Positions 34,120 through 42,752 of a stretch of DNA of 64,000 nucleotides are shown in pieces. Source of the DNA: Bog-793 sp963823945 (GTDB lineage Bacteria > Actinomycetota > Acidimicrobiia > Acidimicrobiales > Bog-793); NCBI GenBank assembly GCA_963823945.1, contig CAWGNK010000014.1:310001-374000 (forward strand), given 5' to 3'. The position numbers and the translations under genes are program-made. The notes beneath the pieces were generated by a model. That model searched no databases, was not told the origin of the DNA, and worked only from the letters and a program-made list of their open reading frames with translations. Position 1 is the first letter of the stretch, and each line of letters opens with the position of its first letter.

Positions 34120-35163
34120 TCAGCTCTCGAGCGTGATCGGCTCGTCGTCACCGAGGCCCGCGCCGAGTGGGATGTCGGCGGCGACCGAGGCCACCGTCTT
34201 GCGGATCCGCTCGTCGATCTCGACGACGAGTTCCGGGCTCTCGCGCAGGAACTGCTTGGCGTTCTCGCGCCCCTGGCCGAGCTGTTCGCCCTCGTAGGTG
34301 TACCAGGCGCCGGACTTCTTCACGAGACCGAGGTCGACCGCGACGTCGAGGATCGAGCCTTCGCGGCTGATGCCCTGCCCGTACATGATGTCGAACTCGG
34401 CGGTCCGGAAGGGAGGCGCGCACTTGTTCTTCACCACCTTCACCCGCGTCCGGCTGCCGACGATCTCGGCGCCGTCCTTGATCGACTCGACGCGCCGGAT
34501 GTCGAGCCGCACCGAGGCGTAGAACTTCAGCGCGCGGCCTCCGGGGGTCACCTCCGGCGAGCCGTAGATCACGCCGATCTTCTCGCGCAGCTGGTTGATG
34601 AACAGGGCGATCGTGTCGGACTTGTTCAGGGTCGCGGTGAGCTTGCGCAGGGCCTGGGACATGAGACGCGCCTGCAGCCCGACGTGCGAATCCCCCATCT
34701 CCCCTTCGATCTCGGCACGCGGGGTCAACGCCGCGACCGAGTCGATGACGAGGACGTCGATCGCGCCGGAGCGGATGAGCATCTCGGCGATCTCCAGCGC
34801 CTGCTCGCCGTTGTCGGGTTGCGAGATGAGAAGCTCGTCGATGTCGACACCGATCGCCTTCGCGTAGACGGGGTCGAGGGCGTGCTCGGCGTCGATGTAG
34901 GCGCAGACGCCACCGTTGCGTTGTGCCTCCGCGACGACATGGAGGGCGAGGGTCGACTTGCCGGACGACTCCGGGCCGAAGACCTCGACGATGCGACCGC
35001 GGGGCAGGCCGCCGATGCCGAGGGCGAGGTCGAGCGACATGGCGCCGGTCGAGATGGCTTCGATGCCCAACGTGAGGCTCTCACCCATCCGCATCACCGA
35101 GCCCTTCCCGAACTGCTTCTCGATCTGGCCGAGCGCTGCGTCGAGTGCCTTGTCCCGCTCCAT
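34120..35163 (-). CDS. recA: RecA recombinase
   Basis: Polymerises on single-stranded DNA for strand exchange and drives LexA self-cleavage. The 347 residues are standard: Walker A GPESSGKST, the CAYIDAEHALDP segment, Walker B VLVIDSVAAL, the L1 and L2 loops (GDSHVGLQARLMSQALR; FINQLREKIGVIYGSPE...GG), and an acidic C-terminal end (GDDEPITLES). No intein. ATG 35163 follows GAGAGGGG. The usual partner recX is not downstream: the next gene is a convergent DsbA-like protein. An actinobacterial SOS box lies at 35300-35313. Confidence 0.98.
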   Translation of the reverse strand: MERDKALDAALGQIEKQFGKGSVMRMGESLTLGIEAISTGAMSLDLALGIGGLPRGRIVEVFGPESSGKSTLALHVVAEAQRNGGVCAYIDAEHALDPVYAKAIGVDIDELLISQPDNGEQALEIAEMLIRSGAIDVLVIDSVAALTPRAEIEGEMGDSHVGLQARLMSQALRKLTATLNKSDTIALFINQLREKIGVIYGSPEVTPGGRALKFYASVRLDIRRVESIKDGAEIVGSRTRVKVVKNKCAPPFRTAEFDIMYGQGISREGSILDVAVDLGLVKKSGAWYTYEGEQLGQGRENAKQFLRESPELVVEIDERIRKTVASVAADIPLGAGLGDDEPITLES

Positions 35164-35299
35164 CGCCCCTCTCTTTCCACCACTCACGCCGCCGGGCGAT
35201 GCGCCGGGCGGATCCGTACGGTACGGCCCCGCTGTATCGCCGGGACTGCGCCCTCGGATGCTCCGCACACCACCTCGGGAACTTCCACCAGTGTAGTTG

Positions 35300-35313
35300 C
35301 GAACGTGTGTTCG
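35300..35313 (-). promoter_or_regulatory. LexA (SOS) box upstream of recA
   Basis: CGAACGTGTGTTCG fits the actinobacterial/Gram-positive SOS box CGAAC-N4-GTTCG perfectly. It is 137 bases upstream of the recA start codon, so the recA mRNA probably has a leader of ~100 bases. Confidence 0.85.
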
Positions 35314-35346
35314 ATGGTGGACCGTCGCCCGATGTGCGCCACGACA

Positions 35347-35385
35347 GGACGCCCTAGCGTCCTCCCTGGTAGGGAGGCTCTTTTT
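35347..35385 (+). terminator. Orphan rightward terminator with overlapping alternative hairpin
   Basis: CCTCCCT-GGT-AGGGAGG (35361-35377) followed by CTCTTTTT is a textbook intrinsic terminator on the + strand. No + strand gene lies upstream of it. GGACGC-CCTA-GCGTCC (35347-35362) is a second hairpin sharing two bases with the first, so the two may be mutually exclusive. It begins only 34 bases to the right of the SOS box. Confidence 0.7.
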
Positions 35386-35706
35386 GATCTGGCGTGCCTG
35401 GACGGGAGACAGTGGGGTTTATGGCTGGTGACCGGCGACGGGCTGGTGGCGCCGGCGTGGGGCGACGTGGGCGTCGGTGGGCCCGGCGGCCGCCGTCGAC
35501 GCGGCGTCGTTCGCCATCGGCCGGGGCCAAGCTCGGTGATTCCTTGGGCGCTCCCACTCGTCCTGGGAGTCGGGCTCCTCGTTTGGGGATCGCGCGAGCA
35601 AGGCGGCTGGTGGGCGAGGAGGCCGACTGACCAGGACTTGCGTGATCTGTTCTGTTGAGACGCGGCGGCGAGAGGGCCGTCGCGATGACCATCAAAGGAG
35701 ACTGCA
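35386..35706. other. Stretch without a supported gene
   Basis: About 320 bases. One + strand frame ends at 35658 with a hydrophobic VIPWALPLVLGVGLLVWG segment followed by a short charged tail, and could be a tiny one-helix membrane protein from GTG 35538. No ribosome-binding site supports it, so it is not called. The right end holds AAAGGAG, the ribosome-binding site of the next small gene. Confidence 0.4.
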
Positions 35707-35874
35707 ATGAACGCTCGGTTCTTCGGACTCGCAGCAGTCGTGATGTTCGTGCTGGCGCTGATCGCGGCCGACATGTCGAGCGGGACGTCGCTCGGCGTCG
35801 GCTACTCCATCTGGCTCGCGGCTGGCCTGCTGGCCTTCGCGCTCGGCCACCTGGCCGGATCGATGAAACGGTAG
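35707..35874 (+). CDS. Small two-helix membrane protein (55 aa)
   Basis: Fifty-five residues with two hydrophobic segments: FFGLAAVVMFVLALIA (5-20) and SIWLAAGLLAFALGHLAG (34-51), a polar turn between, and a basic end SMKR. A strong ribosome-binding site, AAAGGAG, stands 6-7 bases before the ATG, and third positions are GC-rich, so it is probably translated. Family not recognised. It is rightward, between the orphan terminator and the convergent cinA, with no partner gene. Confidence 0.65.
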   Translation: MNARFFGLAAVVMFVLALIAADMSSGTSLGVGYSIWLAAGLLAFALGHLAGSMKR

Positions 35875-36056
35875 TGACCTGGTCTGCGGACCGGAAGCCG
35901 TTGTCTCTTCGCAGACATCGCCGGCCGTCGCGTGCTCTCTGAGCGCCGGCGCCTCGCACTGGATCCTCTGGCGGCACAGCCGTCGGACCTCGCCCCGCGG
36001 CGAGTGCTGCGCGGCGAGGTGCGCGCCGGTTCCACCGGGAACGCCGCGCAGCCTGC

Positions 36057-37304
36057 CTAGAAGTCGGCCTCGAGACGCCGACGCAACCAGTCGAGCGCGT
36101 TCATCGTGCCGAGCTCCCGCACCCGCTGACGGTCGCCGAAGAGGTTGAGCCCGACGGCGTCCGGTGGCTGGCCAGGGAGGGCGATTCCCGCGAAGACGGT
36201 TCCCGCGGGCAGCTCCTCCTGTCTGTCCGGCCCGGCCACACCGGTGGTCGCGAGACCGATGTCCGCGCCCATGAGCCGGCACACTCCCGCGGCCATCGCC
36301 TTGGCCGCCGCCGGGCTCACGACCGGGCCGTCGGCGAGACCGAGGAGGTCCCGCTTCACGGCGCTCGCGTAGGCGACCAGACCTCCCCGGAACCAACCGC
36401 TCGCGCCGGGAACCGCGACGAGACTCGACGTCAGGAGTCCCCCGGTGTACGACTCGGCGACGGCGAGCGTCGCGTGCCTGGCCGTCAGCAGCGCGGCGAC
36501 GCGGGCGGCCATCGTCTCGTCGTCGACTCCGAAGATGTGCTCGCCGACAAGCCCGCGCAGCGCCACCTCTTCGCGGTCGAGGGCGGCCCGCGCCGTCTCA
36601 AGGGACGCCGCCTTCACGGTCAGGCGGAGCTGAACGCCCTCGAGGCCGCGGGCGAGGAAGGCGATCGTCGGCACGCCCTCCCCCGCCCCGTCGAGTGCCG
36701 CGAGGCGCGGGGCCACGAGTTCTCCGAGACGCGATTCCGCGATCCCCCAGGTGCGCAGGACCCGGCTCGCGATGACCCCGCTCTCGCCGGCACGCCGCCG
36801 CAGCTCCGGCATGACGGCCCGCTCGAACATCTCTTTCATCTCGTCGGGGACACCGGGCAGCGCGAAGATGACCCGCTCACCGACCGGGCAGATGAGCCCG
36901 GGGGCGGTGCCGAGACGCTGGTCGATAAGTCGCGCCCCCGCCGGCACGTCCGCCTGCCGCCGGTTGCTCGGCGACATCTCGTGGTGGCGTGCCCGGAAGG
37001 CCTGCTCGACGAGCGCGAGCGCCGCGGCGTCAGGCGCGAGTTCGACGCCCATGACGACGGCGATCGCCTCCCGGGTGACGTCGTCCTGGGTCGGGCCGAG
37101 ACCGCCGCAGACGACGACCGCGTCGGCCCGCGCGAGGGCGGCCTCGAGGACGCCGGCGATACGGGCGACGTTGTCGCCGACGCGGGTCTGATGGGTGCAG
37201 TCGACGCCGATCACGGCGAGCCGCTCGGCGATCCAGGTCGAGTTGGTGTCGACTATCTGGCCGAGCAACAGCTCGGTGCCGACCGCGATGACCTCGGCCC
37301 GCAC
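36057..37304 (-). CDS. cinA: CinA-like protein (MoCF-like domain + NMN amidohydrolase)
   Basis: A 415-residue two-domain protein. Residues 1-165 are the MoCF-like domain (AEVIAVGTELLLGQIVDTNSTWIAERL; CGGLGPTQDDVTREA), which in relatives hydrolyses ADP-ribose-type pyrophosphates. The last ~160 residues are the PncC domain that deamidates NMN (LAVAESYTGGLLTSSLVAVPG; GVAGPDRQEELPAGTVFAGIA). It works in NAD salvage. GTG 37304 is chosen as the domain begins there; AGGAGG lies 11 bases upstream, within the end of pgsA, 7 bases away. The rimO - pgsA - cinA - (recA) order is a conserved actinobacterial arrangement. Confidence 0.93.
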   Translation of the reverse strand: MRAEVIAVGTELLLGQIVDTNSTWIAERLAVIGVDCTHQTRVGDNVARIAGVLEAALARADAVVVCGGLGPTQDDVTREAIAVVMGVELAPDAAALALVEQAFRARHHEMSPSNRRQADVPAGARLIDQRLGTAPGLICPVGERVIFALPGVPDEMKEMFERAVMPELRRRAGESGVIASRVLRTWGIAESRLGELVAPRLAALDGAGEGVPTIAFLARGLEGVQLRLTVKAASLETARAALDREEVALRGLVGEHIFGVDDETMAARVAALLTARHATLAVAESYTGGLLTSSLVAVPGASGWFRGGLVAYASAVKRDLLGLADGPVVSPAAAKAMAAGVCRLMGADIGLATTGVAGPDRQEELPAGTVFAGIALPGQPPDAVGLNLFGDRQRVRELGTMNALDWLRRRLEADF

Positions 37305-37311
37305 CGGTTGC

Positions 37312-37917
37312 TCACGCCTCCTGTGGCGTCGCGGCATCGCGGTCCCGCGCGAGACGGCCCCGCAGGTCCCGGCGGGCATCGAGGTAGTACTCGAGCCCGG
37401 TCGCGAGCGTGAGAGCGACCGCGACCCACAAGACGATGCCGACCACACCGAGGTGACCCCGTCCGATCGGTGGGAAGAACGCGCCGGCGACCGCGAGGTC
37501 CTGCGCCAGCGTCTTCAGCTTGGCGAACGGCCGCGCCGGGACGGAGATCCCCCGCCGTCCGGCGATCACCCGGAAGACGCTCATCGCGATCTCGCGGGCC
37601 CCGATGAGAGCGACGGGCCACACGGAGACGGCACCGATCGCGGCGAGGGCGCTCAGCGCGCCGAGCACGAGGAACTTGTCGGCGAGGGGGTCGAGGAACG
37701 CACCCGACCTCGTCGTCCCGAGGCGCCGCGCGACGTGCCCGTCCAGGCTGTCGGAGAGGCAGAAGACGGTCCACAGCGCCCAGAGCAACCACGACGCCGG
37801 CCCGATCTCGACGGTGAGCACGGCGAGCACGGGCGCGCCGACGAGCCGGGCGAGGGTGAGGGCGTTCGCCGGCGTGAGCAGCGCCGAGGGCCCAAAGAAC
37901 CTGCCCGGCTCGTTCAT
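37312..37917 (-). CDS. pgsA: CDP-diacylglycerol--glycerol-3-phosphate 3-phosphatidyltransferase
   Basis: Makes phosphatidylglycerol phosphate from CDP-diacylglycerol in the membrane. The 201-residue protein has about five hydrophobic segments and the CDP-alcohol phosphotransferase motif DSLDGHVARRLGTTRSGAFLD followed by PLADK (DGxxAR-x8-GxxxDxxxD). ATG 37917 overlaps the rimO stop as ATGA, so it is preferred to GTG 37923. A Pgs enzyme for inositol phosphate would look similar, but the rimO-cinA context supports PgsA. Confidence 0.9.
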   Translation of the reverse strand: MNEPGRFFGPSALLTPANALTLARLVGAPVLAVLTVEIGPASWLLWALWTVFCLSDSLDGHVARRLGTTRSGAFLDPLADKFLVLGALSALAAIGAVSVWPVALIGAREIAMSVFRVIAGRRGISVPARPFAKLKTLAQDLAVAGAFFPPIGRGHLGVVGIVLWVAVALTLATGLEYYLDARRDLRGRLARDRDAATPQEA

Positions 37918-39221
37918 CGCCACGCCCCGACGGGCGCCGGCCGGCTCCCGGACACAAGAGGGGCGGGCCCGACGACCGAACCGTCAAGGTCCGGCCCCAC
38001 TGCGCCCTCGATCCGGACGCGTTGCACGGTCCCAGGCTCGCAGCCCCGGCGCAGGTGGATCACGCCGTCGATCTCCGGCGCCTCGCGATACGAGCGGCCG
38101 GCCCCGGGCTCGTCGACGAGCACGTCGACGACCGAGCCGACGAGCGAGCGGCGGCGCCCGGCGGTGATCTCGTCCTGCAGCTCGGCGCACTCCCGGAGGC
38201 GTTCGGCCGCGAGGGCGGCCGGGACCTTGTCCGTGAGGGACTGGGCGTAGGTCCCCTCCTCCTCGGAGTAGGTGAAGAACCCGACCCAGTCGAGCTCGGC
38301 CGCGCGCAGGAAACCCAGCAGTTCGTCGTGGTCGGCCTCGGTCTCGCCCGGGTAGCCGAGGATGAACGAGCTGCGCAGAGCCGCCCCGGGGGCACGGGTG
38401 CGGATCCCCTCGACAAGGGCGAGGAACCCGGGGGCCGAGCCGAAGCGCCGCATCCGCCGCAGCAGCGGGCGCGCGACGTGCTGCAGCGACAGGTCGAAGT
38501 AGGGAACGCCCGTCGCGAAGATCGTGTCGATGAGCCGTGCGTCGAGGGACTGCGGGTACAGGTAGAGCAGCCGCACCCGCGACACCCGTTGGGCGACCGC
38601 CGCGACGAGGCGGACAAGCGCGTCCGGGTCACCGAGGTCCCGCCCGTACGAGGCGAGGTCCTGCGCGACGAGCACGATCTCGCGGCAGCCCAGGTCGTCG
38701 ACCTCGGCGAGGATCGCGTCCTGTGCCCGGGAGCGCTGCGGGCCGCGGAACTGGGGAATCGCGCAGAACCCGCACCGGCGGTCACAGCCCTCGGCGACCT
38801 TGACGTAGGCCCAGGGAACGGCGGACGCCGGCCGCGGCAGGTCAAGGAAGTCCATCGCAATGAAGCGCCCGCCCCGTGGCCGCCAGCGGGTCCCGCCGAG
38901 CTCCACGGGCACTCCGACGTCGATCACCGCGTCGACCTCCGGGAGGGCGTCGGCGAGCGCCTCGCCCGAGCGGGCCGCGAGGCAACCGGTGACGACCAGC
39001 CGGGCGCCGCGGCGGCGGGCCCGCGCGGCGTCGAGGATCGCCTCGACGGACTCCACCCGCGCATCCTCGATGAAGGCGCAGGTGTTGACGACGACAAGGT
39101 CCGCCTCGGCTAGCCGCGCGGCCGGCTCGAGGCCCGCCGCGAGGAGGGACCCGGCCAGCTTGTCCGAGTCGACCTGGTTCTTCGGACAGCCGAGCGTCTC
39201 GACGTAGAAGCGCTCCGGCAC
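37914..39221 (-). CDS. rimO: Ribosomal protein S12 methylthiotransferase
   Basis: Radical-SAM enzyme adding a methylthio group to the conserved Asp of ribosomal protein S12. The 435 residues show the MTTase N-terminal [4Fe-4S] cysteines (LGCPKNQVDSD; NTCAF; TGCLA), the radical-SAM CDRRCGFC (CxxxCxxC), and a C-terminal TRAM domain. LGCPKNQVDS is the RimO rather than MiaB form. The GTG start is at 39221. First gene of the coupled rimO - pgsA - cinA set. Confidence 0.95.
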   Translation of the reverse strand: MPERFYVETLGCPKNQVDSDKLAGSLLAAGLEPAARLAEADLVVVNTCAFIEDARVESVEAILDAARARRRGARLVVTGCLAARSGEALADALPEVDAVIDVGVPVELGGTRWRPRGGRFIAMDFLDLPRPASAVPWAYVKVAEGCDRRCGFCAIPQFRGPQRSRAQDAILAEVDDLGCREIVLVAQDLASYGRDLGDPDALVRLVAAVAQRVSRVRLLYLYPQSLDARLIDTIFATGVPYFDLSLQHVARPLLRRMRRFGSAPGFLALVEGIRTRAPGAALRSSFILGYPGETEADHDELLGFLRAAELDWVGFFTYSEEEGTYAQSLTDKVPAALAAERLRECAELQDEITAGRRRSLVGSVVDVLVDEPGAGRSYREAPEIDGVIHLRRGCEPGTVQRVRIEGAVGPDLDGSVVGPAPLVSGSRPAPVGAWR

Positions 39222-39286
39222 GGCCGGAGCCTACCGTGGAGCCGTCGGGGCGACCTCTCCTCCGGTGCCCGGCCGGCCCGTCTCGC

Positions 39287-39928
39287 TCACTCGCCGTCGT
39301 CGGGCGGTGGGCCGAATCCGGCCACGATGTCGGCCTGCAGCCGGGCGAGCTCGCGATCGGTGATCACCCCGCGGCGATGCAGCGTGGCGAGGCGTTCGAG
39401 CTCCTCGGGGACCGACGAGCGCTCGGTCCCGGGGTCATCGGCGGGCTCGCGGCGGGACTCCTCGCTCGCCCGGTTGATCAGCCCCTGCACGACCGCCGGC
39501 CGGCGAACGTCCTGGATCGGCTCCTCTCCGTGCGCAACGGCGGACCGCACCGAGAGGCGACCCTTGCCGATCAACCGCTCCCCGAGGGACTGGACGAAGC
39601 GCACGTCCTGGACGCTCGAGAGCGGGATCTCGCGGCTCGAGCGGCTGACCACCCCCCGGCGGTAGATGACGCGCATCGTCGTGACGACGAGATCGGTGGC
39701 GCGCCACCGGGCGAACCGGGTGAGGAACCAGCAGACCGCGACCGCCCCGACCCCGAGCAGCGCCCACCGGGACCACCTCGGTGCGCCGGGCCAGATGAGA
39801 AAAATCGCCGTGCACCCGCCGACGATGATCACCGTCCCGAGCGTCGGCCCGACGAGTTGCCACCAGTGGGGGTGCGCGTCGAGCAGCACCTCCTCGTCGT
39901 CGTGCACGAGCCGCCGGGGGAAGGTCAA
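39287..39928 (-). CDS. Membrane protein with bacterial PH and SHOCT-like domains
   Basis: A 213-residue protein. Two hydrophobic segments (~30-50 and 55-70) flank a short loop, followed by a bPH2-type domain (ATDLVVTTMRVIYRRGVVSRSSREIPLSSVQDVRF, ~78-115). The end (ELERLATLHRRGVITDRELARLQADI) is a SHOCT-like short helix pair often appended to membrane proteins for oligomerisation. TTG 39928 is taken as start because MTFPRRL-VHDDEEVLL... with the following PHWW matches the usual N terminus of such proteins; GTG 39907 is the alternative. Function unknown. It lies between ddl and rimO on the same strand. Confidence 0.75.
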   Translation of the reverse strand: MTFPRRLVHDDEEVLLDAHPHWWQLVGPTLGTVIIVGGCTAIFLIWPGAPRWSRWALLGVGAVAVCWFLTRFARWRATDLVVTTMRVIYRRGVVSRSSREIPLSSVQDVRFVQSLGERLIGKGRLSVRSAVAHGEEPIQDVRRPAVVQGLINRASEESRREPADDPGTERSSVPEELERLATLHRRGVITDRELARLQADIVAGFGPPPDDGE

Positions 39929-39977
39929 GCCGCCCCAATCCGACGCCGGGCCCGCCCCGCGCGCTGCCGGCGACTCC

Positions 39978-41105
39978 TCACCCGAGTTTCGCTGCGATCG
40001 CGCCCGCCTCGCGCAGCACCGAGCCGTCGGCACCCACCGACGAGAAGGCCGCCGCCGGGCGCTCGACGGCCTCGGCGGCGAGCCCGACGAGCAGCTCGCC
40101 GAACGGGAGCGGCGGGTCGATGAACAGGTAGCGGGCGAGCGAGCCGGGGATCGTGTTGATCTCGTTGAGGTACAGCGCACGGCCGTCGGAGAGGAAGTCG
40201 ATCCGGTTCACGCCCCGCGCGCCGAAGAGCCGCGCGGCGAGCAGCGCCGCCTGCCGCAGCTCGCGCTCCAACCCGGGATCGATCCGCGCCGGCAGCTCCC
40301 GGGGGGCGCTCAGCATGCCCTCGCCGCCGACGTACTTGTCGGCGTAGTCGAGGATCTCGGCGGCCCCTTTGCGCCCGAGCGGGCGCTCGACGGCCGAGAG
40401 GACCGTCGTCGGCCACGTCCGCACCGCGACCTGTAGGTCGTACAGGTCCTCGCGGTAGGGCTCGAGGACCGCGCCCCGCCGCAGGTGGACGTTCGTGGCC
40501 AGGCGGGCCTGCGCGGTCGACCAGTCCTTCACGACGTCGATGCCGATCGAAGAGCCGCCGTACCGGGGTTTGACGATGTACGGCCCCGGGAAGTCGGGCT
40601 CGGGTGCCGCCGCGTCGAGTGCGACCCGGGGCAGCACCGGCACCCCGGCGGCGGCGAGGACCCCGGTCGTGGCGAGCTTGTCCATCCCGAGGGCGGCCGC
40701 GGCGGCACTCGGGCCGCTGTAGGCGATGCGCGCGCAGTCGAGCGCTCCCTGCAGCGAACCGTCCTCACCGGGCCCGCCGTGGCAGCACACGATCGCGGCG
40801 TCGATCTCGAGCGCCTGCCGGCGCGAGCCGTGCCGGCCCCCGCTCGCGACGAACCCTCCCTCGAGACCCGTGACGAGCTCGACCTTCCTGCCCTCGGGCG
40901 GCCCGTCGGCGAAGGCGCCCGCCTCGAGGGTGCCGGGCACCTCCAGCCAGCTGCCCGCCTTCGTCCAGTAAAGGACGTGGACGGCGGCCACCGCGGCTTC
41001 GGCCCCGAGCGCGCGTGCCGCCTGGAGGCCGGTCAGGATCGAGACATCGTGCTCCGGTGACGGTCCGCCGAACAGCACGGCGATGCGGAGAGACGACCCG
41101 GCCAT
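39978..41105 (-). CDS. ddl: D-alanine--D-alanine ligase
   Basis: ATP-grasp ligase making the D-Ala-D-Ala end of the peptidoglycan stem peptide. The 375 residues show LFGGPSPEHDVS at the N terminus, CCHGGPGEDGSLQGALD, the ATP-grasp KPRYGGSSIGI, RIDFL and NEINTIPG (Mg site and omega-loop side). SSIGI in place of SSVGV and the divergent middle leave room for D-Ala-D-X specificity. On the - strand downstream of a MurF-like ligase by 72 bases, which fits joint use of the dipeptide. Whether it is the only ddl in the genome cannot be seen. Confidence 0.88.
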   Translation of the reverse strand: MAGSSLRIAVLFGGPSPEHDVSILTGLQAARALGAEAAVAAVHVLYWTKAGSWLEVPGTLEAGAFADGPPEGRKVELVTGLEGGFVASGGRHGSRRQALEIDAAIVCCHGGPGEDGSLQGALDCARIAYSGPSAAAAALGMDKLATTGVLAAAGVPVLPRVALDAAAPEPDFPGPYIVKPRYGGSSIGIDVVKDWSTAQARLATNVHLRRGAVLEPYREDLYDLQVAVRTWPTTVLSAVERPLGRKGAAEILDYADKYVGGEGMLSAPRELPARIDPGLERELRQAALLAARLFGARGVNRIDFLSDGRALYLNEINTIPGSLARYLFIDPPLPFGELLVGLAAEAVERPAAAFSSVGADGSVLREAGAIAAKLG

Positions 41106-41177
41106 CGCGGCATTGTAGGCAGCCTGTCGGCGAGCGCCGGGGCGGCGAATCTGCCCCGTCGTCCCGGCACGGGGCTC

Positions 41178-42752
41178 CTACGGGTACTGGTCCGGGAGGT
41201 CGTTCTCGTACAGCACGGCGTCGCCGGCTTGCAGCTCCTGACGGACCCAGGCGACGGCGGCGGCGCGCGTGGGCACCGTCGTCACGCGGAACGGCCGCGC
41301 GCGCGGGTCCACCGGCCTGCCGGCGGGGGCCGCGCCAGTAAGCAGGGCGCGCCGGTTCGTCGTCCCGACGACGACGAGGTCGGTGGCGATATCGGCGACC
41401 TCGGCCGCGAAGGCCTCGTTCTCGGGTCGTTGCCGCCCACCGAGCTCGACCATCCCCGGCGTGACGACGACCGCGCGCCCGTCGGGTCGCGCGATCGCCT
41501 GCAGTGCCGCGAGCGCGAGCCGGGTGCCCGCCGGGTTCGCGTTGAAGGTGTCGTCGAGCACGACGATCCCCGCCGGCGAGGTCGCGACCTGCAGCCGGTG
41601 CTCGACCGCCGGCAGCGATCGCAGCCGGGCCGCGATCTCCGGCGCGGGCACCGCCAGCGCGACCGCGATCCCGGCGGCACAGGCGACGTTGCTGAGCGCG
41701 ACGGGCCGCTGGTCGTCGAGAGCGAACCCGCCGGCGAGCGAGCCGGCGACGTAGAGCGAGGCGCCGCGCGCGCCGGCGACCACCGCGACGTCGGCGGTCT
41801 TGTCGACGGCCGAGCAGCGGATGACCCGCAGTCCCGCCGCGGCCAGCTCGCTGGCGAGGGGGGCGAGGCGCTCGTCGTCGACGTTGAGGACGGCGACCTC
41901 GGCCGCCCCGAAGATCTCCCGCTTGGCGGCGACGGTCCGCTCGAGGCTGCCGAACCGCTCGAGGTGGACCGGACCGATCGCGGTGATGGCCGCCACGCGG
42001 GGGTGAAGCCACGACACCAGCTCGGCGATCTCGCCGGCGCCGTATGCCCCCATCTCGGCGACGAAGACGTCGGCCCCTTCGACGAGGCTCTCGTTCACCG
42101 CCCGGGCGAGCCCGGCGCGGTTGTTGAAGCTGCGCGGGCTCGCGACAACGCTGTGGCTGCCCGACAGCAGGTGCGCGACGTAGCTCTTCGTCGAGGTCTT
42201 GCCGTACGAACCCGTGATGCCGACGACGACGGGCGAAAGGCGCTGCAGCCGCGCGGCCGCGTGGCCGATGTAGCGGCGCGCGAGCGCCCACTCGAGGGGC
42301 CGGTCGAGTAAAAGCGCGATCTCCACGAGGATCGGCGCACCCACTGCGCAAGCGGCGAGCGCCGTGGCGGTCGGCCGCAGGCCACCGAGGGCCGCCACCG
42401 CCCCACCGACCGCCCCGCATTCGGCCAGCGCGACCGCGGCGATCGTCACGAGGCGCCGGGTCCAGCGCAGGCGGCCCGTCCGACCGCGCAGCCCGAGACC
42501 GACCGGCCCCCCGGCGGCGACGAGCGCGCCGAGAAGGCCAGCCCCGGCGACGAAGCCCTCGGCGATGACGGACACGACGGCGACGAGGGCGGCCACACGG
42601 TGCAGCCGGTCACGCCCCCACCAGCGCCGGACGAACCGCCACACGGATCCGGGCAGGTAGTGCTCCCGCTGGGCGACGCGCAGCCAGCGGAGGCCCGCGA
42701 GCGCCGTACCGGCCGCCGAGAGCGCGATCGTCGCGACGAGTAGCCCGGTCAT
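41178..42752 (-). CDS. Mur ligase (MurF-like) with N-terminal membrane domain
   Basis: A 524-residue protein of unusual build. Residues 1-150 hold about four hydrophobic segments (VATIALSAAGTALAG; AALVAVVSVIAEGF; AGLLGALVAAGG; VTIAAVALAECGAVGGAVAAL). From ~175 it is a Mur ligase: P-loop GITGSYGKTSTKS, FNNRAGLA, VAEMGAYGAGEI, AITAIGPVHLERFGS and the C-terminal LDDTFNANPAGTR (MurF has DDxYNANPxS). The usual MurF N-terminal UDP-binding domain is replaced by the membrane part, so a lipid-linked rather than UDP-linked substrate is possible. It overlaps the alpha/beta hydrolase and precedes ddl. It could be the cell's MurF or a specialised paralogue. Confidence 0.8.
   Translation of the reverse strand: MTGLLVATIALSAAGTALAGLRWLRVAQREHYLPGSVWRFVRRWWGRDRLHRVAALVAVVSVIAEGFVAGAGLLGALVAAGGPVGLGLRGRTGRLRWTRRLVTIAAVALAECGAVGGAVAALGGLRPTATALAACAVGAPILVEIALLLDRPLEWALARRYIGHAAARLQRLSPVVVGITGSYGKTSTKSYVAHLLSGSHSVVASPRSFNNRAGLARAVNESLVEGADVFVAEMGAYGAGEIAELVSWLHPRVAAITAIGPVHLERFGSLERTVAAKREIFGAAEVAVLNVDDERLAPLASELAAAGLRVIRCSAVDKTADVAVVAGARGASLYVAGSLAGGFALDDQRPVALSNVACAAGIAVALAVPAPEIAARLRSLPAVEHRLQVATSPAGIVVLDDTFNANPAGTRLALAALQAIARPDGRAVVVTPGMVELGGRQRPENEAFAAEVADIATDLVVVGTTNRRALLTGAAPAGRPVDPRARPFRVTTVPTRAAAVAWVRQELQAGDAVLYENDLPDQYP

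Noticed and set aside
35538..35658. Tiny one-helix membrane protein upstream of the 55-residue protein
   Set aside because: A hydrophobic segment is present, but there is no ribosome-binding site and the codon bias is not convincing.
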